The notes: generated by a model not told the origin, from the letters alone. 9,592 nt of DNA from an uncultured Saprospiraceae bacterium (GCA_937930625.1 CALHBW010000343.1:1-9592), one strand, 5' to 3'. Positions 1 through 6,179 are shown, counted from the first letter of the stretch. Program-made: numbers and translations.

Positions 1-25
1 TGTAAAGTTATTTTTGCGTCGTTCC

Positions 26-100
26 TTAGATTGTTAAATGATTTTTTTGTGCAGCAAAAAACCGTAATAACAATCTAACAATCAAGCAATTCAACAATAA
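26..100. repeat. Octamer array with A/T hairpin, downstream of the FKBP gene
   Basis: Four octamer units read AACAATCT, AACAATCA, AGCAATTC and AACAATAA (69-100), ending 5 nt from the FKBP stop codon. TTAGATTGTTA (26-36) is the exact inverted match of 68-78. Between them lies a T-run / GTGCAGC / A-run hairpin (43-61). A stem of this kind followed by a T- or A-run could stop transcripts coming from the minus-strand FKBP gene. Bases 1-25 show nothing I recognise. Confidence 0.65.
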
Positions 101-105
101 TAATC

Positions 106-1377
106 TTATTCACTTACCGCTTTCAGCAATTCAATATAAAATACCAACTCTGCACTTTCCGGAATATCGGGCAACATCCCCTGCTCACCATAGCCCAATT
201 CAGAAGGAATAAACAAATAGCCCTTCGTCCCAATCGGCAGCATCCCAAAACCTTCATCCCACCCCGGAATCACGCGCTGTTGCCCAAGCGGAAATTGAAA
301 CGCCTGCCCACGCTCAAAGGAACTATCGAACCGTTTGCCGTCGGTCAAATGTCCGCTATAATTGACAGAGACTAAATCACCTTCGCTTGGTTTTTCGCCC
401 TTGCCGCGTTCGATGATGTGGTATTTCAAGCCGCTTGCAGTCGTTTCTACATCAAGTGTTCCTGCCTTGTATTGCTTGATAATCGTGCGGGTGTCTTTGG
501 CAATTTTATCAGCTTGTCGGTCAAGGTCGCGTTGCTCGGCGTCGAGTTCGGACTTGGTTTTGACTTCGCGCACGACGACATCGAAGGTTGCCAAATCACC
601 GGGTTGGAAGCCCCATTGCGGGTCGAGTTGATACGCAATTGAATCTGCTTCGATGAGCAATGTCGCACTATCTCCTGCCGACATTTGACTTAGCATTTCC
701 ATGATGGGACTTTCATTCACTTCATACATATCTTTTGAAAAACGATGTTTTATTGGCTCATTTTCATGTGTACTAAACACAATCAAATCGCCTTTTTTCA
801 AATCCATGTCAAAGCTCAAACCGTCATTAGCTCCTGCCTTGCGCCCATCATTGGAGATGTGTTTTTTGTAATGATAGCCTTTATCCGATGTTTGAAATTG
901 TCCGATAAGGTCAGCTTTTGCCTGCGCTGCTTCTTCGGCAGATTTAACATTAAGGACGGCAATATCTACGAAAACCAAATCGCCACTCTCATAGCCGGGC
1001 GGCAACTGCATTTGGATGGAATCACGCTCACGCATAATGGTCAAACTATCTCCTGTCGCCATTTTTAGCAACGAACGCAAGAGCAAATTTTTCTCCATTC
1101 CTTCCGGCAATATAAGGCTTATCGGCACACCCTGATCGCGCGAACTCGCCAATATACTATCTCCTTTCCGAAAGTATAAATGGTAATCCACACGGTCGCC
1201 GACAGCTGCTTTTCTGCCGTTATTCTCAACATGATGTTTATAGGTAAATCCATCATCTTCAGTGACGTAGCCCTTCAAGGGGTCTTGCTTGCAGGAAAGC
1301 ACCAACAAACAAGCAAGTAGAAAATAACAGGTGTTTTGCAAGTAGTTATTATTTTTATTTAATAAAAAAATATTCAT
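106..1377 (-). CDS. FKBP-type peptidyl-prolyl isomerase, lipoprotein with three FKBP-like domains
   Basis: The 423-aa protein is predicted to be an exported, lipid-anchored prolyl isomerase that helps fold envelope proteins. A hydrophobic stretch (about residues 17-28) ends in a lipobox VLSC with Cys29, and no other nearby Met would keep this signal. The C-terminal domain (about 316-420) is a canonical FKBP. Against FKBP12 it keeps Tyr340, Phe350-Asp351, the Arg after DSS, Val369-Ile370, Trp373, the Tyr of GYG (396) and Phe413, so it is probably active. Two upstream regions (about 43-145 and 166-273) have the same outline (GRKA, TGDS or AGDS, and GDL blocks) but lack the Trp and most pocket residues, so they look like degenerate FKBP folds. 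A charged linker (about 274-310) precedes the active domain. The family is related to Mip and to GldI of gliding Bacteroidota, but the extra domains argue against simply calling it gldI. It is the last minus-strand gene of the series. Confidence 0.93.
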   Translation of the reverse strand: MNIFLLNKNNNYLQNTCYFLLACLLVLSCKQDPLKGYVTEDDGFTYKHHVENNGRKAAVGDRVDYHLYFRKGDSILASSRDQGVPISLILPEGMEKNLLLRSLLKMATGDSLTIMRERDSIQMQLPPGYESGDLVFVDIAVLNVKSAEEAAQAKADLIGQFQTSDKGYHYKKHISNDGRKAGANDGLSFDMDLKKGDLIVFSTHENEPIKHRFSKDMYEVNESPIMEMLSQMSAGDSATLLIEADSIAYQLDPQWGFQPGDLATFDVVVREVKTKSELDAEQRDLDRQADKIAKDTRTIIKQYKAGTLDVETTASGLKYHIIERGKGEKPSEGDLVSVNYSGHLTDGKRFDSSFERGQAFQFPLGQQRVIPGWDEGFGMLPIGTKGYLFIPSELGYGEQGMLPDIPESAELVFYIELLKAVSE

Positions 1378-1437
1378 TTAATTATGTTTTAATTTCTGTA
1401 AAATTTATGGTTCTTCGATAATTCTTACGATATCAGG

Positions 1438-1617
1438 TTTTCTTTCCAATGTGGGGCTACCCGTCTAACTTTGCCTAAAGTGAATACTCGTCAGACGAAT
1501 CCCTTTATTCAGCGCGAATATTTTATGAGACAAATCACTACATTTCACAAAACCTTCGTCAGACGAGTAGTAATCCCGCAAGCAAACTTAGACGGGTAGC
1601 CCACATTGGAAAGAAAA
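1438..1617. mobile_element. MITE-like element with 36-bp terminal inverted repeats
   Basis: The left arm (1438-1474) and right arm (1582-1617) are inverted copies that differ by one extra G and one substitution. A second, nested inverted pair lies inside (1485-1499 with 1555-1569, one mismatch); each half is itself a near-palindrome, TCGTCAGACGA. The element is about 180 bp and has no coding capacity. I see no convincing target-site duplication. Each terminal arm ends internally in a TAnnTTTG match pointing inward (1466-1473 plus, 1583-1590 minus), but neither has a visible -33 box. It fills most of the 293-bp gap upstream of the FKBP gene. It could be a non-autonomous transposon, or a large cruciform or bidirectional terminator. 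Confidence 0.55.
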
Positions 1618-1645
1618 TATAGAAATTGCCAAAGAATCGTTTATT

Positions 1646-1687
1646 TCTCTGGTCTCTCGTCTGATCTCTCTCATCTTTCCCGTCTCA
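1646..1687. repeat. Heptamer array overlapping the 3' end of the GT2 gene
   Basis: Six 7-nt units read TCTCTGG, TCTCTCG, TCTGATC, TCTCTCA, TCTTTCC and CGTCTCA. The stop codon of the GT2 gene (1671-1673) is inside the fourth unit, so the last codons of that gene are array sequence. In the sense of the gene the array is purine-rich (GAGA-type). It resembles the heptamer array at 4825-4870. Confidence 0.6.
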
Positions 1688-2378
1688 TTAATATTTGAAT
1701 AAAATTCAATCCTTCGCGATATAAAAGCCCGACATTCATTTTAGAAAATACAATTCCCGGCTTTAAAGTCACCTTCACAGGCACAATTTTTTCCGGGAAA
1801 TATCGTGCCGCAAGATGGATAAATTCTAAATCAAACAGATAACGATTAATACTTGTTTTTAAAAATATTTCGCGACCTGCATTTGTAAAGCCCTTCAAGC
1901 CACACTGCGTATCGCTAATCGGCAGCCTGAAAAATCGCCGCAACATCAAGCGCAATGTCTTTGACAGATACCTACGAAATGCAGGAATATCTTCATAATA
2001 AACCTCATCGCGTACCCCCGCAACCACTTCCACATCATCATTCAGTCGATAAAATAGCGCAACCAAACTATCGTTTGTATAAGGAAAATCAATATCCGTG
2101 TAAATGCAAAAATCACCTCTCCCCTCTCCTACTCCACGCCTTAGCGCGTAGCCTTTTCCTTGATTTTTTTCGTAATGAATGTAGTGAAATTGTCGGATAT
2201 TTTTTCGGATAAAATCAATATTCGATTCCTCTGCACCTTCTATCGAACCATCATTAACAATATACAAAACAACTTCTGTATCAGTTAGTTGACTTTGTAT
2301 TTCCTGTACAGATTGTACGACTACATGCTCCCAACCGGGTAGCGGATTATAACATGGTAATACAAGGTCTAAGGTCAT
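1671..2378 (-). CDS. Family 2 glycosyltransferase, Alg5/DPM1-like
   Basis: The 235-aa GT-A enzyme probably transfers a sugar from a nucleotide donor to polyprenyl phosphate on the cytoplasmic face. It opens with the GT2 start VLPCYNP (6-12). Then follow VNDGS (41-45), GKGYALRRG (74-82) and a DxD-type metal site, TDID (94-97). The block SDTQCGLKGF (155-164) closely resembles the DTQCGFKLF signature of Alg5 dolichyl-phosphate glucosyltransferases. There are no transmembrane helices, unlike GtrB-type members, so the protein is likely peripheral. The start ATG is preceded by AC-rich sequence with no Shine-Dalgarno site. The last codons (MRRER and stop) lie inside a heptamer array, so the C-terminal tail may have been rewritten by repeat DNA. 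The next gene upstream is a GT-C-like membrane protein that could use the lipid-linked sugar, although 422 bp separate them. The fold is certain; the exact acceptor is inferred. Confidence 0.9.
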   Translation of the reverse strand: MTLDLVLPCYNPLPGWEHVVVQSVQEIQSQLTDTEVVLYIVNDGSIEGAEESNIDFIRKNIRQFHYIHYEKNQGKGYALRRGVGEGRGDFCIYTDIDFPYTNDSLVALFYRLNDDVEVVAGVRDEVYYEDIPAFRRYLSKTLRLMLRRFFRLPISDTQCGLKGFTNAGREIFLKTSINRYLFDLEFIHLAARYFPEKIVPVKVTLKPGIVFSKMNVGLLYREGLNFIQILMRRER

Positions 2379-2382
2379 ATTG

Positions 2383-2438
2383 TGTTGTGGTGTTTTGGTT
2401 TTGTAGTTTCGTGGTGTTGTTGTGTTATCGTGTTATTA
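2383..2438. repeat. Octamer array just upstream of the GT2 start codon
   Basis: Seven 8-nt units can be laid out: TGTTGTGG, TGTTTTGG, TTTTGTAG, TTTCGTGG, TGTTGTTG, TGTTATCG and TGTTATTA. The array begins 5 nt from the ATG. In the transcript it would be an AC-rich, unstructured leader without a Shine-Dalgarno site. I see no inverted partner; the MITE-like element that follows overlaps its last units. Confidence 0.55.
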
Positions 2439-2601
2439 AGTAGTAAGCATCAAATAATCGACATTTTTGAACGTGTCTTTTTTCGCCATACTTCAGCTAT
2501 TTTTCCTCATTTAGCTCGGTTATAATCGTCAAAATGAGCTTCGTCTGACAAAAAAATACCCTGCTCAAAAAGTGTCGATTATTCAATACTTACTACTTAA
2601 T
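2435..2601. mobile_element. MITE-like element with about 36-bp terminal inverted repeats
   Basis: The left arm (2435-2470) and right arm (2565-2601) are inverted copies with three transitions and one 1-nt indel; both begin ATTAAGTAGTAAG. The total is 167 bp without coding capacity. The inside contains a shorter pair, CTCATTT / AAATGAG, and CTTCGTCTGAC close to the right arm. A nearly identical CTTCGTCAGAC lies in the corresponding place of the element at 1438-1617. I see no clear target-site duplication. Confidence 0.5.
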
Positions 2602-2616
2602 TCAAATGAGTGCAAA

Positions 2617-2690
2617 CCTGTACAGGCGATTTCAATCGCCAAGTGTAGTAGAATCTTTATTCGCAATTCGCCACAAATAAAAATTTTGTG
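2617..2690. repeat. Cluster of small palindromes
   Basis: CCTGTACAGG (2617-2626) is a perfect palindrome that runs into GGCGATTTCAATCGCC (2625-2640, 7-bp stem, 2-nt loop). CACAAA / TTTGTG (2672-2690) follows. Together with the flanking repeats this accounts for much of the 422-bp gap between the GT2 and GT-C genes. No gene or promoter motif is evident in it. Confidence 0.45.
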
Positions 2691-2742
2691 AATATAATTT
2701 ATTTTTTACGTAGCAAATGTTTTTTAAGTATCACAGTCTAAA

Positions 2743-2797
2743 TATGAGTTAAAACTTGTCAGACATTTTGAAAATGTCTGACAAGTTTTAACTCATA
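2743..2797. terminator. Perfect 27-bp palindrome next to the GT-C gene stop, probable terminator
   Basis: Two 27-nt arms (2743-2769 and 2771-2797) match without a mismatch around a single G, with the core TTTTGAAAA. The palindrome starts 3 nt after the stop codon of the minus-strand GT-C gene. A stem this long would form in RNA from either strand, so a terminator or mRNA 3'-end stabiliser is likely. There is no U-run typical of an intrinsic terminator. The core is shared with the palindrome at 6223-6255, which suggests a dispersed repeat family. Confidence 0.6.
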
Positions 2798-2800
2798 CGC

Positions 2801-4648
2801 TCAATTCAAATTCCACCGATATAAAGCGTATTTTTCATTTTCATAAATCAATATCATATTATGTTTTTTTATTGCATTTGAAAAAGATTGAACAACACTC
2901 GTTGCAGGTTCTTTTCCCTGCAAACTTAGCCAACTTGTATCCGTCACATATGCCTTGTGTACGAGTGTGAGGATGGGTTTCTCGTTTAATTTTTGGCGCA
3001 ATGTGTCGTTTAAATTTTCATCCAAAAAAATACTAAAAAACGCTTTCGGATGTACGGGCGGCGTGCGCGACATGCGACTGCCCATACACGGAAGCGCGGT
3101 CGTTTGTGCCAATTGAATCGACAGGCGATAAAAATCTTCCGGCGGGTCAATCGTATAATCATAATCTTCCGAGCCGCTATGAAAAAACGGTAAGGGCAAA
3201 ATCGCCTGATAATCAGCTTTTTGAATGTGCTGTGCCAAGTCTTTTGCTTCATTGAGATGTTGTTCGTTAGTTAGGATATTCGGATGATGAGTGCGGTGCT
3301 GAAAAGCAATCACATCCACCGTATCAATAATCGCGAAGATAGTCAGAATCAAGACCAAAGCCCTTGTCCAACGCTTTTTTTCTTCCCAATAATGCTGCAA
3401 AACATACAACAACCCAAAACTCACCGACCAATAAAACACCCAAGAAAATCGTCCTAAACAACGAAATTGTTGCACCGTATCTGACACGAAACCTATGTAA
3501 AGAAAGGGATTAAATATATTGTAGAAAACGATGTGTTTTGAGCCAAACAGATGGTGTCGTTCTCCCCATGCAATTGAAAGTGAAAGCAGACCCGCAAAGC
3601 CAATAAACGCGAGTATTTGTGTATTTTTATTTTTCGGAAAAATGCTTTTTAGCGAAATCCATTCCCTGCTTCGCAGCAAAAACATCAGCAACAAAACCGT
3701 AATACCAAAGGCACAAAAGCCACCAAAATACACGCCCGATTCATGGTCGAAATAGCCGCCTGTTCCGAGTGAGAATTTGATGCTATTCCATTCGCGTTCT
3801 GTGAATAATGCCCTGAAATTGAGTCGCCACATGCCATAATCATAACCTTCGGGAGTTGCTTTTCGTATTGGATAATAGCCGTCAATCATCCGAATAATCC
3901 CCAACAATACGCTCAATGCAGTTGCCGCTATTCCCGTTCCCCAAACTAAATGCAGCACAGCCGATTTGCGATTTTTTCGTTTGGAAATTGCCCACGCCAA
4001 AAAAAATCCGCCGACAATCACACTCAACAACATCGCATAATACAAATGCAAAAATGCACCACATACAATCGTCAAAAAGAGATAAATACTCAAGCGAATA
4101 CGTTGATTGCGTTCTTCCGGCTGCGTTTCTATCAATCGAATGAGCCACCAAAATGTGAGCAACATCAGCCAAGAAAATGACAAATTATAATGCCCGGCAG
4201 AGAGGCGCATGAGTTGCGGATTGAGCCAGACAAAACACAAACTAAACAGAAAAATCATCCATTCGTAGCGAATGAATTTGGAGAGAATTTTCCAACACAA
4301 AATTGTACTGAATAATACACCGAAAATACAAAACCAATTGAGAATCAGCACACCATGCGCCGAAATATCATAAATATATCGGGAAAATAACTTCACACAT
4401 AAGGCAAGCAAAGGCGTATTGTCCGTAAAAAAAATGTAATCGCCGAAGGGGTAATTCATTTGGTTGAATGTCCACCAATCGGCATCAGATTGGGCGAGAT
4501 AAGCCTGAAAAGTATGATAGTTTTTGAAGCCGTCGGCACGATTCAAAAACATATAATCGCCCGAATGTACAAAAGCAGCATAGAAGGCAGTGAACAGCAA
4601 AATACACTGAACAATAATAAGGAGTACAAACCAATTTTCGCGCTTCAT
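2801..4648 (-). CDS. Polytopic membrane protein, GT-C glycosyltransferase-like, unassigned
   Basis: This is a 615-aa integral membrane protein. I count about 11 hydrophobic segments: roughly 6-27, 98-119, 129-142, 157-173, 187-204, 206-221, 231-253, 307-325, 343-361, 400-419 and 428-447. A soluble C-terminal part of about 165 residues follows. The layout matches GT-C glycosyltransferases, with a long first outer loop carrying acidic residues (Asp39 in RADGF) and a conserved-looking NYPFGDYIFFTDNTP block (65-79), then several helices. QFRCLGRFSW (394-403) resembles the FRxLGRF motif of uncharacterised bacterial GT-C-like proteins. The C-terminal part has Tyr/Asp-rich sequence (YDYTIDPPEDFYR) and no motif I can name. 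The function is inferred: transfer of a sugar from a polyprenyl-phosphate donor outside the membrane. The neighbouring GT2 could supply that donor. The start is the first ATG, without a clear ribosome-binding site. Other possibilities are a YfhO-like or O-antigen-ligase-like protein. Confidence 0.82.
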   Translation of the reverse strand: MKRENWFVLLIIVQCILLFTAFYAAFVHSGDYMFLNRADGFKNYHTFQAYLAQSDADWWTFNQMNYPFGDYIFFTDNTPLLALCVKLFSRYIYDISAHGVLILNWFCIFGVLFSTILCWKILSKFIRYEWMIFLFSLCFVWLNPQLMRLSAGHYNLSFSWLMLLTFWWLIRLIETQPEERNQRIRLSIYLFLTIVCGAFLHLYYAMLLSVIVGGFFLAWAISKRKNRKSAVLHLVWGTGIAATALSVLLGIIRMIDGYYPIRKATPEGYDYGMWRLNFRALFTEREWNSIKFSLGTGGYFDHESGVYFGGFCAFGITVLLLMFLLRSREWISLKSIFPKNKNTQILAFIGFAGLLSLSIAWGERHHLFGSKHIVFYNIFNPFLYIGFVSDTVQQFRCLGRFSWVFYWSVSFGLLYVLQHYWEEKKRWTRALVLILTIFAIIDTVDVIAFQHRTHHPNILTNEQHLNEAKDLAQHIQKADYQAILPLPFFHSGSEDYDYTIDPPEDFYRLSIQLAQTTALPCMGSRMSRTPPVHPKAFFSIFLDENLNDTLRQKLNEKPILTLVHKAYVTDTSWLSLQGKEPATSVVQSFSNAIKKHNMILIYENEKYALYRWNLN

Positions 4649-4713
4649 TTATGAGGGAAATTCCAAAAAACAATACGCTTGCTACGGAATCTGTAATGGC
4701 TTGGCACGATGTC

Positions 4714-4753
4714 GAATATGTAGAGAAAATTCATGAATTTTCTCTACATATTC
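4714..4753. repeat. Perfect 40-bp palindrome upstream of the GT-C gene
   Basis: The two 20-nt halves (4714-4733 and 4734-4753) are exact reverse complements with no spacer, with the centre TTCATGAA. It lies 65 bp before the GT-C start and just beyond a candidate -7 element. It could be a binding site, a terminator for nrnA transcripts or a dispersed repeat. Confidence 0.6.
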
Positions 4754-4760
4754 AAAACTA
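4753..4760 (-). promoter_or_regulatory. Candidate -7 promoter element for the GT-C gene
   Basis: On the minus strand this reads TAGTTTTG, an exact fit to the Bacteroidota consensus TAnnTTTG. A possible TTTG lies 27 nt upstream, which is longer than usual. Transcription would start inside the 4714-4753 palindrome. The evidence is a motif match only. Confidence 0.3.
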
Positions 4761-4778
4761 CACGCTGCCGTCCGGTGG

Positions 4779-4799
4779 ATTCCGCATCAAACGCGGAAT
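4779..4799. repeat. Small GTCATTCCGCG-type hairpin repeat
   Basis: ATTCCGC (4779-4785) and GCGGAAT (4793-4799) form a 7-bp stem around a 7-nt loop. On the minus strand it reads GTCATTCCGCG...GCGGAATCC, the form of a very common dispersed bacterial hairpin. It lies between the nrnA stop and the GT-C start. Confidence 0.4.
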
Positions 4800-4824
4800 G
4801 ACTTGCTGCTTTTGGAGGGTATTT

Positions 4825-4870
4825 GTCTCACATCTCCCGTCTCACCTCTCTTCTCTCTCGTCTCACCTCT
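4825..4870. repeat. Heptamer array at the nrnA stop codon
   Basis: Units read GTCTCAC, ATCTCCC, GTCTCAC, CTCTCTT, CTCTCTC, GTCTCAC and CTCT. GTCTCAC recurs at 4825, 4839 and 4860, all multiples of seven apart. The array touches the nrnA TAG (4869-4871). In the sense of the gene it is GAGA-rich, like the array at 1646-1687. Confidence 0.6.
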
Positions 4871-5885
4871 AATAATCCGGTTCTGCGGTCAACTGTTCTC
4901 GATAGGTTTCAAATATTTCTTTCAATTTCTTAATGGTATTGCCAATCGTATCGTGACTCACGCCGCCGGAAGCATTGCGGTGTCCACCACCGTCGAAGTA
5001 TTTTTGACAGATTTCCTGTACCGAAAACGCGCCCTTCGAACGGAAAGACAGCTTCACACAAGTCTCGCGCTCACACATGAGAATTGCCATACGCATATTC
5101 TTCATTTTGAGGATATAATTGACGATGCCTTCTGTGTCACCGCGTTTGATACGGAAGCGTCGATGGTCTTTCATATCCAATACAATGATGCCTACATTAT
5201 AATTATTATACAAACGCATCGCCTCTGTAATGGAGTAGCCCAATAAGCGCAACTGCTTCTCGTTCTGTCCGTTAAATATTTTATTTTGCACGAATGTACC
5301 ATCAATACCACTCTCGTAAATATCCGCTACGGTACGATACAAAGTCGGCGAAGTTGAATAACTAAACGACCCCGTATCCGTCAAAATTCCGGTATAAAGA
5401 CATTCGCCAATTACTTTATCGACCAATTTTTCGTCACCCATCATACGAATGAAATGATACAACATTTCGCAAGTCGAACTCGCCGTCGGGTCAGAATAAA
5501 AATACTCCGCAAACTCGTCGGGATTGAGGTGGTGGTCAATCATCACTTTCGGCGTATCTTGCGCCGCAATCACCTCACCGATGCGGTCTATCCGCGCCAA
5601 TGAATTGAAATCCAGACAGAAAATCACGTCCGCCTCTTCGCATACTTTTTGCGTTTGGTCAGGATAATCATCGTCCACCAGAATATAATCCATACCGGGC
5701 AGATAATTAAAAAGTAAGGGATAACGCGACGGAAAAATCACCGTAGCATCATGTCCACGCCGCGACAGGTAGTGGAAAAGTCCCAAAGATGAGCCAATCG
5801 CATCACCATCAGGATTGCGGTGCGAAACGATAGCTACTTTTTTTGGGGTCTGTAATATCTCTTTTAACGATTCTATATTTTTCAT
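4869..5885 (-). CDS. nrnA: DHH/DHHA1 phosphoesterase, oligoribonuclease / pAp-phosphatase type
   Basis: The 338-aa cytoplasmic enzyme is predicted to hydrolyse very short RNA oligonucleotides and possibly 3'-phosphoadenosine 5'-phosphate. All DHH motifs are visible: SHRNPDGDAIGS (21-32, with His22, Asp26 and Asp28), CLDFN (90-94, Asp92), DHH (117-119) and GILTDTGSF (166-174, Asp170). These residues bind the two Mn ions. The DHHA1 domain ends in the substrate-binding GGGHRNASGG (299-308). Length and order match NrnA of Bacillus, and no key residue is missing. In Bacteroidota this enzyme often replaces a DEDD oligoribonuclease. The gene diverges from ndk across 425 bp that hold a candidate TACATTTG promoter and two inverted octamer arrays. 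Its TAG stop overlaps the edge of a heptamer array. The nrnA name rests on family similarity; other NrnA/NrnB-like subfamilies are possible. Confidence 0.93.
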   Translation of the reverse strand: MKNIESLKEILQTPKKVAIVSHRNPDGDAIGSSLGLFHYLSRRGHDATVIFPSRYPLLFNYLPGMDYILVDDDYPDQTQKVCEEADVIFCLDFNSLARIDRIGEVIAAQDTPKVMIDHHLNPDEFAEYFYSDPTASSTCEMLYHFIRMMGDEKLVDKVIGECLYTGILTDTGSFSYSTSPTLYRTVADIYESGIDGTFVQNKIFNGQNEKQLRLLGYSITEAMRLYNNYNVGIIVLDMKDHRRFRIKRGDTEGIVNYILKMKNMRMAILMCERETCVKLSFRSKGAFSVQEICQKYFDGGGHRNASGGVSHDTIGNTIKKLKEIFETYREQLTAEPDY

Positions 5886-5888
5886 TGA

Positions 5889-6058
5889 CTGTGTTTCGTG
5901 GTTTGATTGTTCGATTGTTTTATTGTTTTATGGTTTCACTGTTTTATTGTTCTATGGTTTCATTTAAATGTATGTGTTTTTGCGAAGCAAAAACATCAAA
6001 ATAACCATGAAACAATTGAACCATGAAACAATGAAACAATCCAACAATAAAGCAATTG
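5889..6058. repeat. Paired inverted octamer arrays around a hairpin, between nrnA and ndk
   Basis: Nine 8-nt units (5889-5960, consensus about YRTKGTTT, e.g. TATTGTTT and TATGGTTT) start 4 nt from the nrnA ATG. Seven units of the opposite orientation (6003-6058, e.g. AACCATGA, AACAATGA, AACAATCC) mirror them. A hairpin sits between: TGTTTTTGC - GAA - GCAAAAACA (5975-5995, 9-bp stem). If the promoter at 6059-6066 is real, the whole structure is the nrnA 5' leader. Confidence 0.7.
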
Positions 6059-6066
6059 CAAATGTA
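6059..6066 (-). promoter_or_regulatory. Candidate -7 promoter element for nrnA
   Basis: The minus strand reads TACATTTG, an exact TAnnTTTG match and identical to the element upstream of the FkbM gene. A TTG lies about 27 nt further upstream, longer than the usual spacing. The leader would be about 165 nt. Confidence 0.4.
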
Positions 6067-6146
6067 CGTGATTTATTGCGGTGTTGAAAGTCGCAATATT
6101 ATTAAATTCAACTTGAAGCAGAATTGTTTAAAAATTAACGCAAACA

Positions 6147-6179
6147 TTGTCGCAGAATTGGATAGAATCCTTACTTTTG
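6147..6179 (+). promoter_or_regulatory. Candidate ndk promoter
   Basis: TACTTTTG (6172-6179) fits TAnnTTTG exactly. A TTG (6147-6149) lies 22 nt upstream, within the loose spacing of Bacteroidota -33/-7 promoters. Transcription would begin near 6186, giving a leader of about 125 nt. Confidence 0.5.

Noticed and set aside
745..1068. Plus-strand open frame opposite the FKBP gene (107 codons)
   Set aside because: It is a shadow of the FKBP coding frame with no start signal or recognisable domain.
1438..1617. Riboswitch or structured regulatory RNA for the FKBP gene
   Set aside because: The structure is a symmetric inverted repeat with no motif of a known riboswitch class; a MITE-like element explains it more simply.
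2435..2601. Remnant of an IS transposase gene
   Set aside because: The interior is under 100 bp with no coding trace, so only the inverted ends support mobility.
3882..4172. Alternative minus-strand frame inside the GT-C gene
   Set aside because: It overlaps the long membrane-protein frame, which has consistent hydrophobic helices, and has no features of its own.
4803..5246. Plus-strand open frame opposite nrnA (147 codons)
   Set aside because: It is antisense to the clear DHH phosphoesterase, starts in repeat DNA and shows no protein features.
5889..6058. CRISPR array
   Set aside because: Units are 8 nt and contiguous, with no unique spacers; the two halves are inverted, and no cas genes are present.
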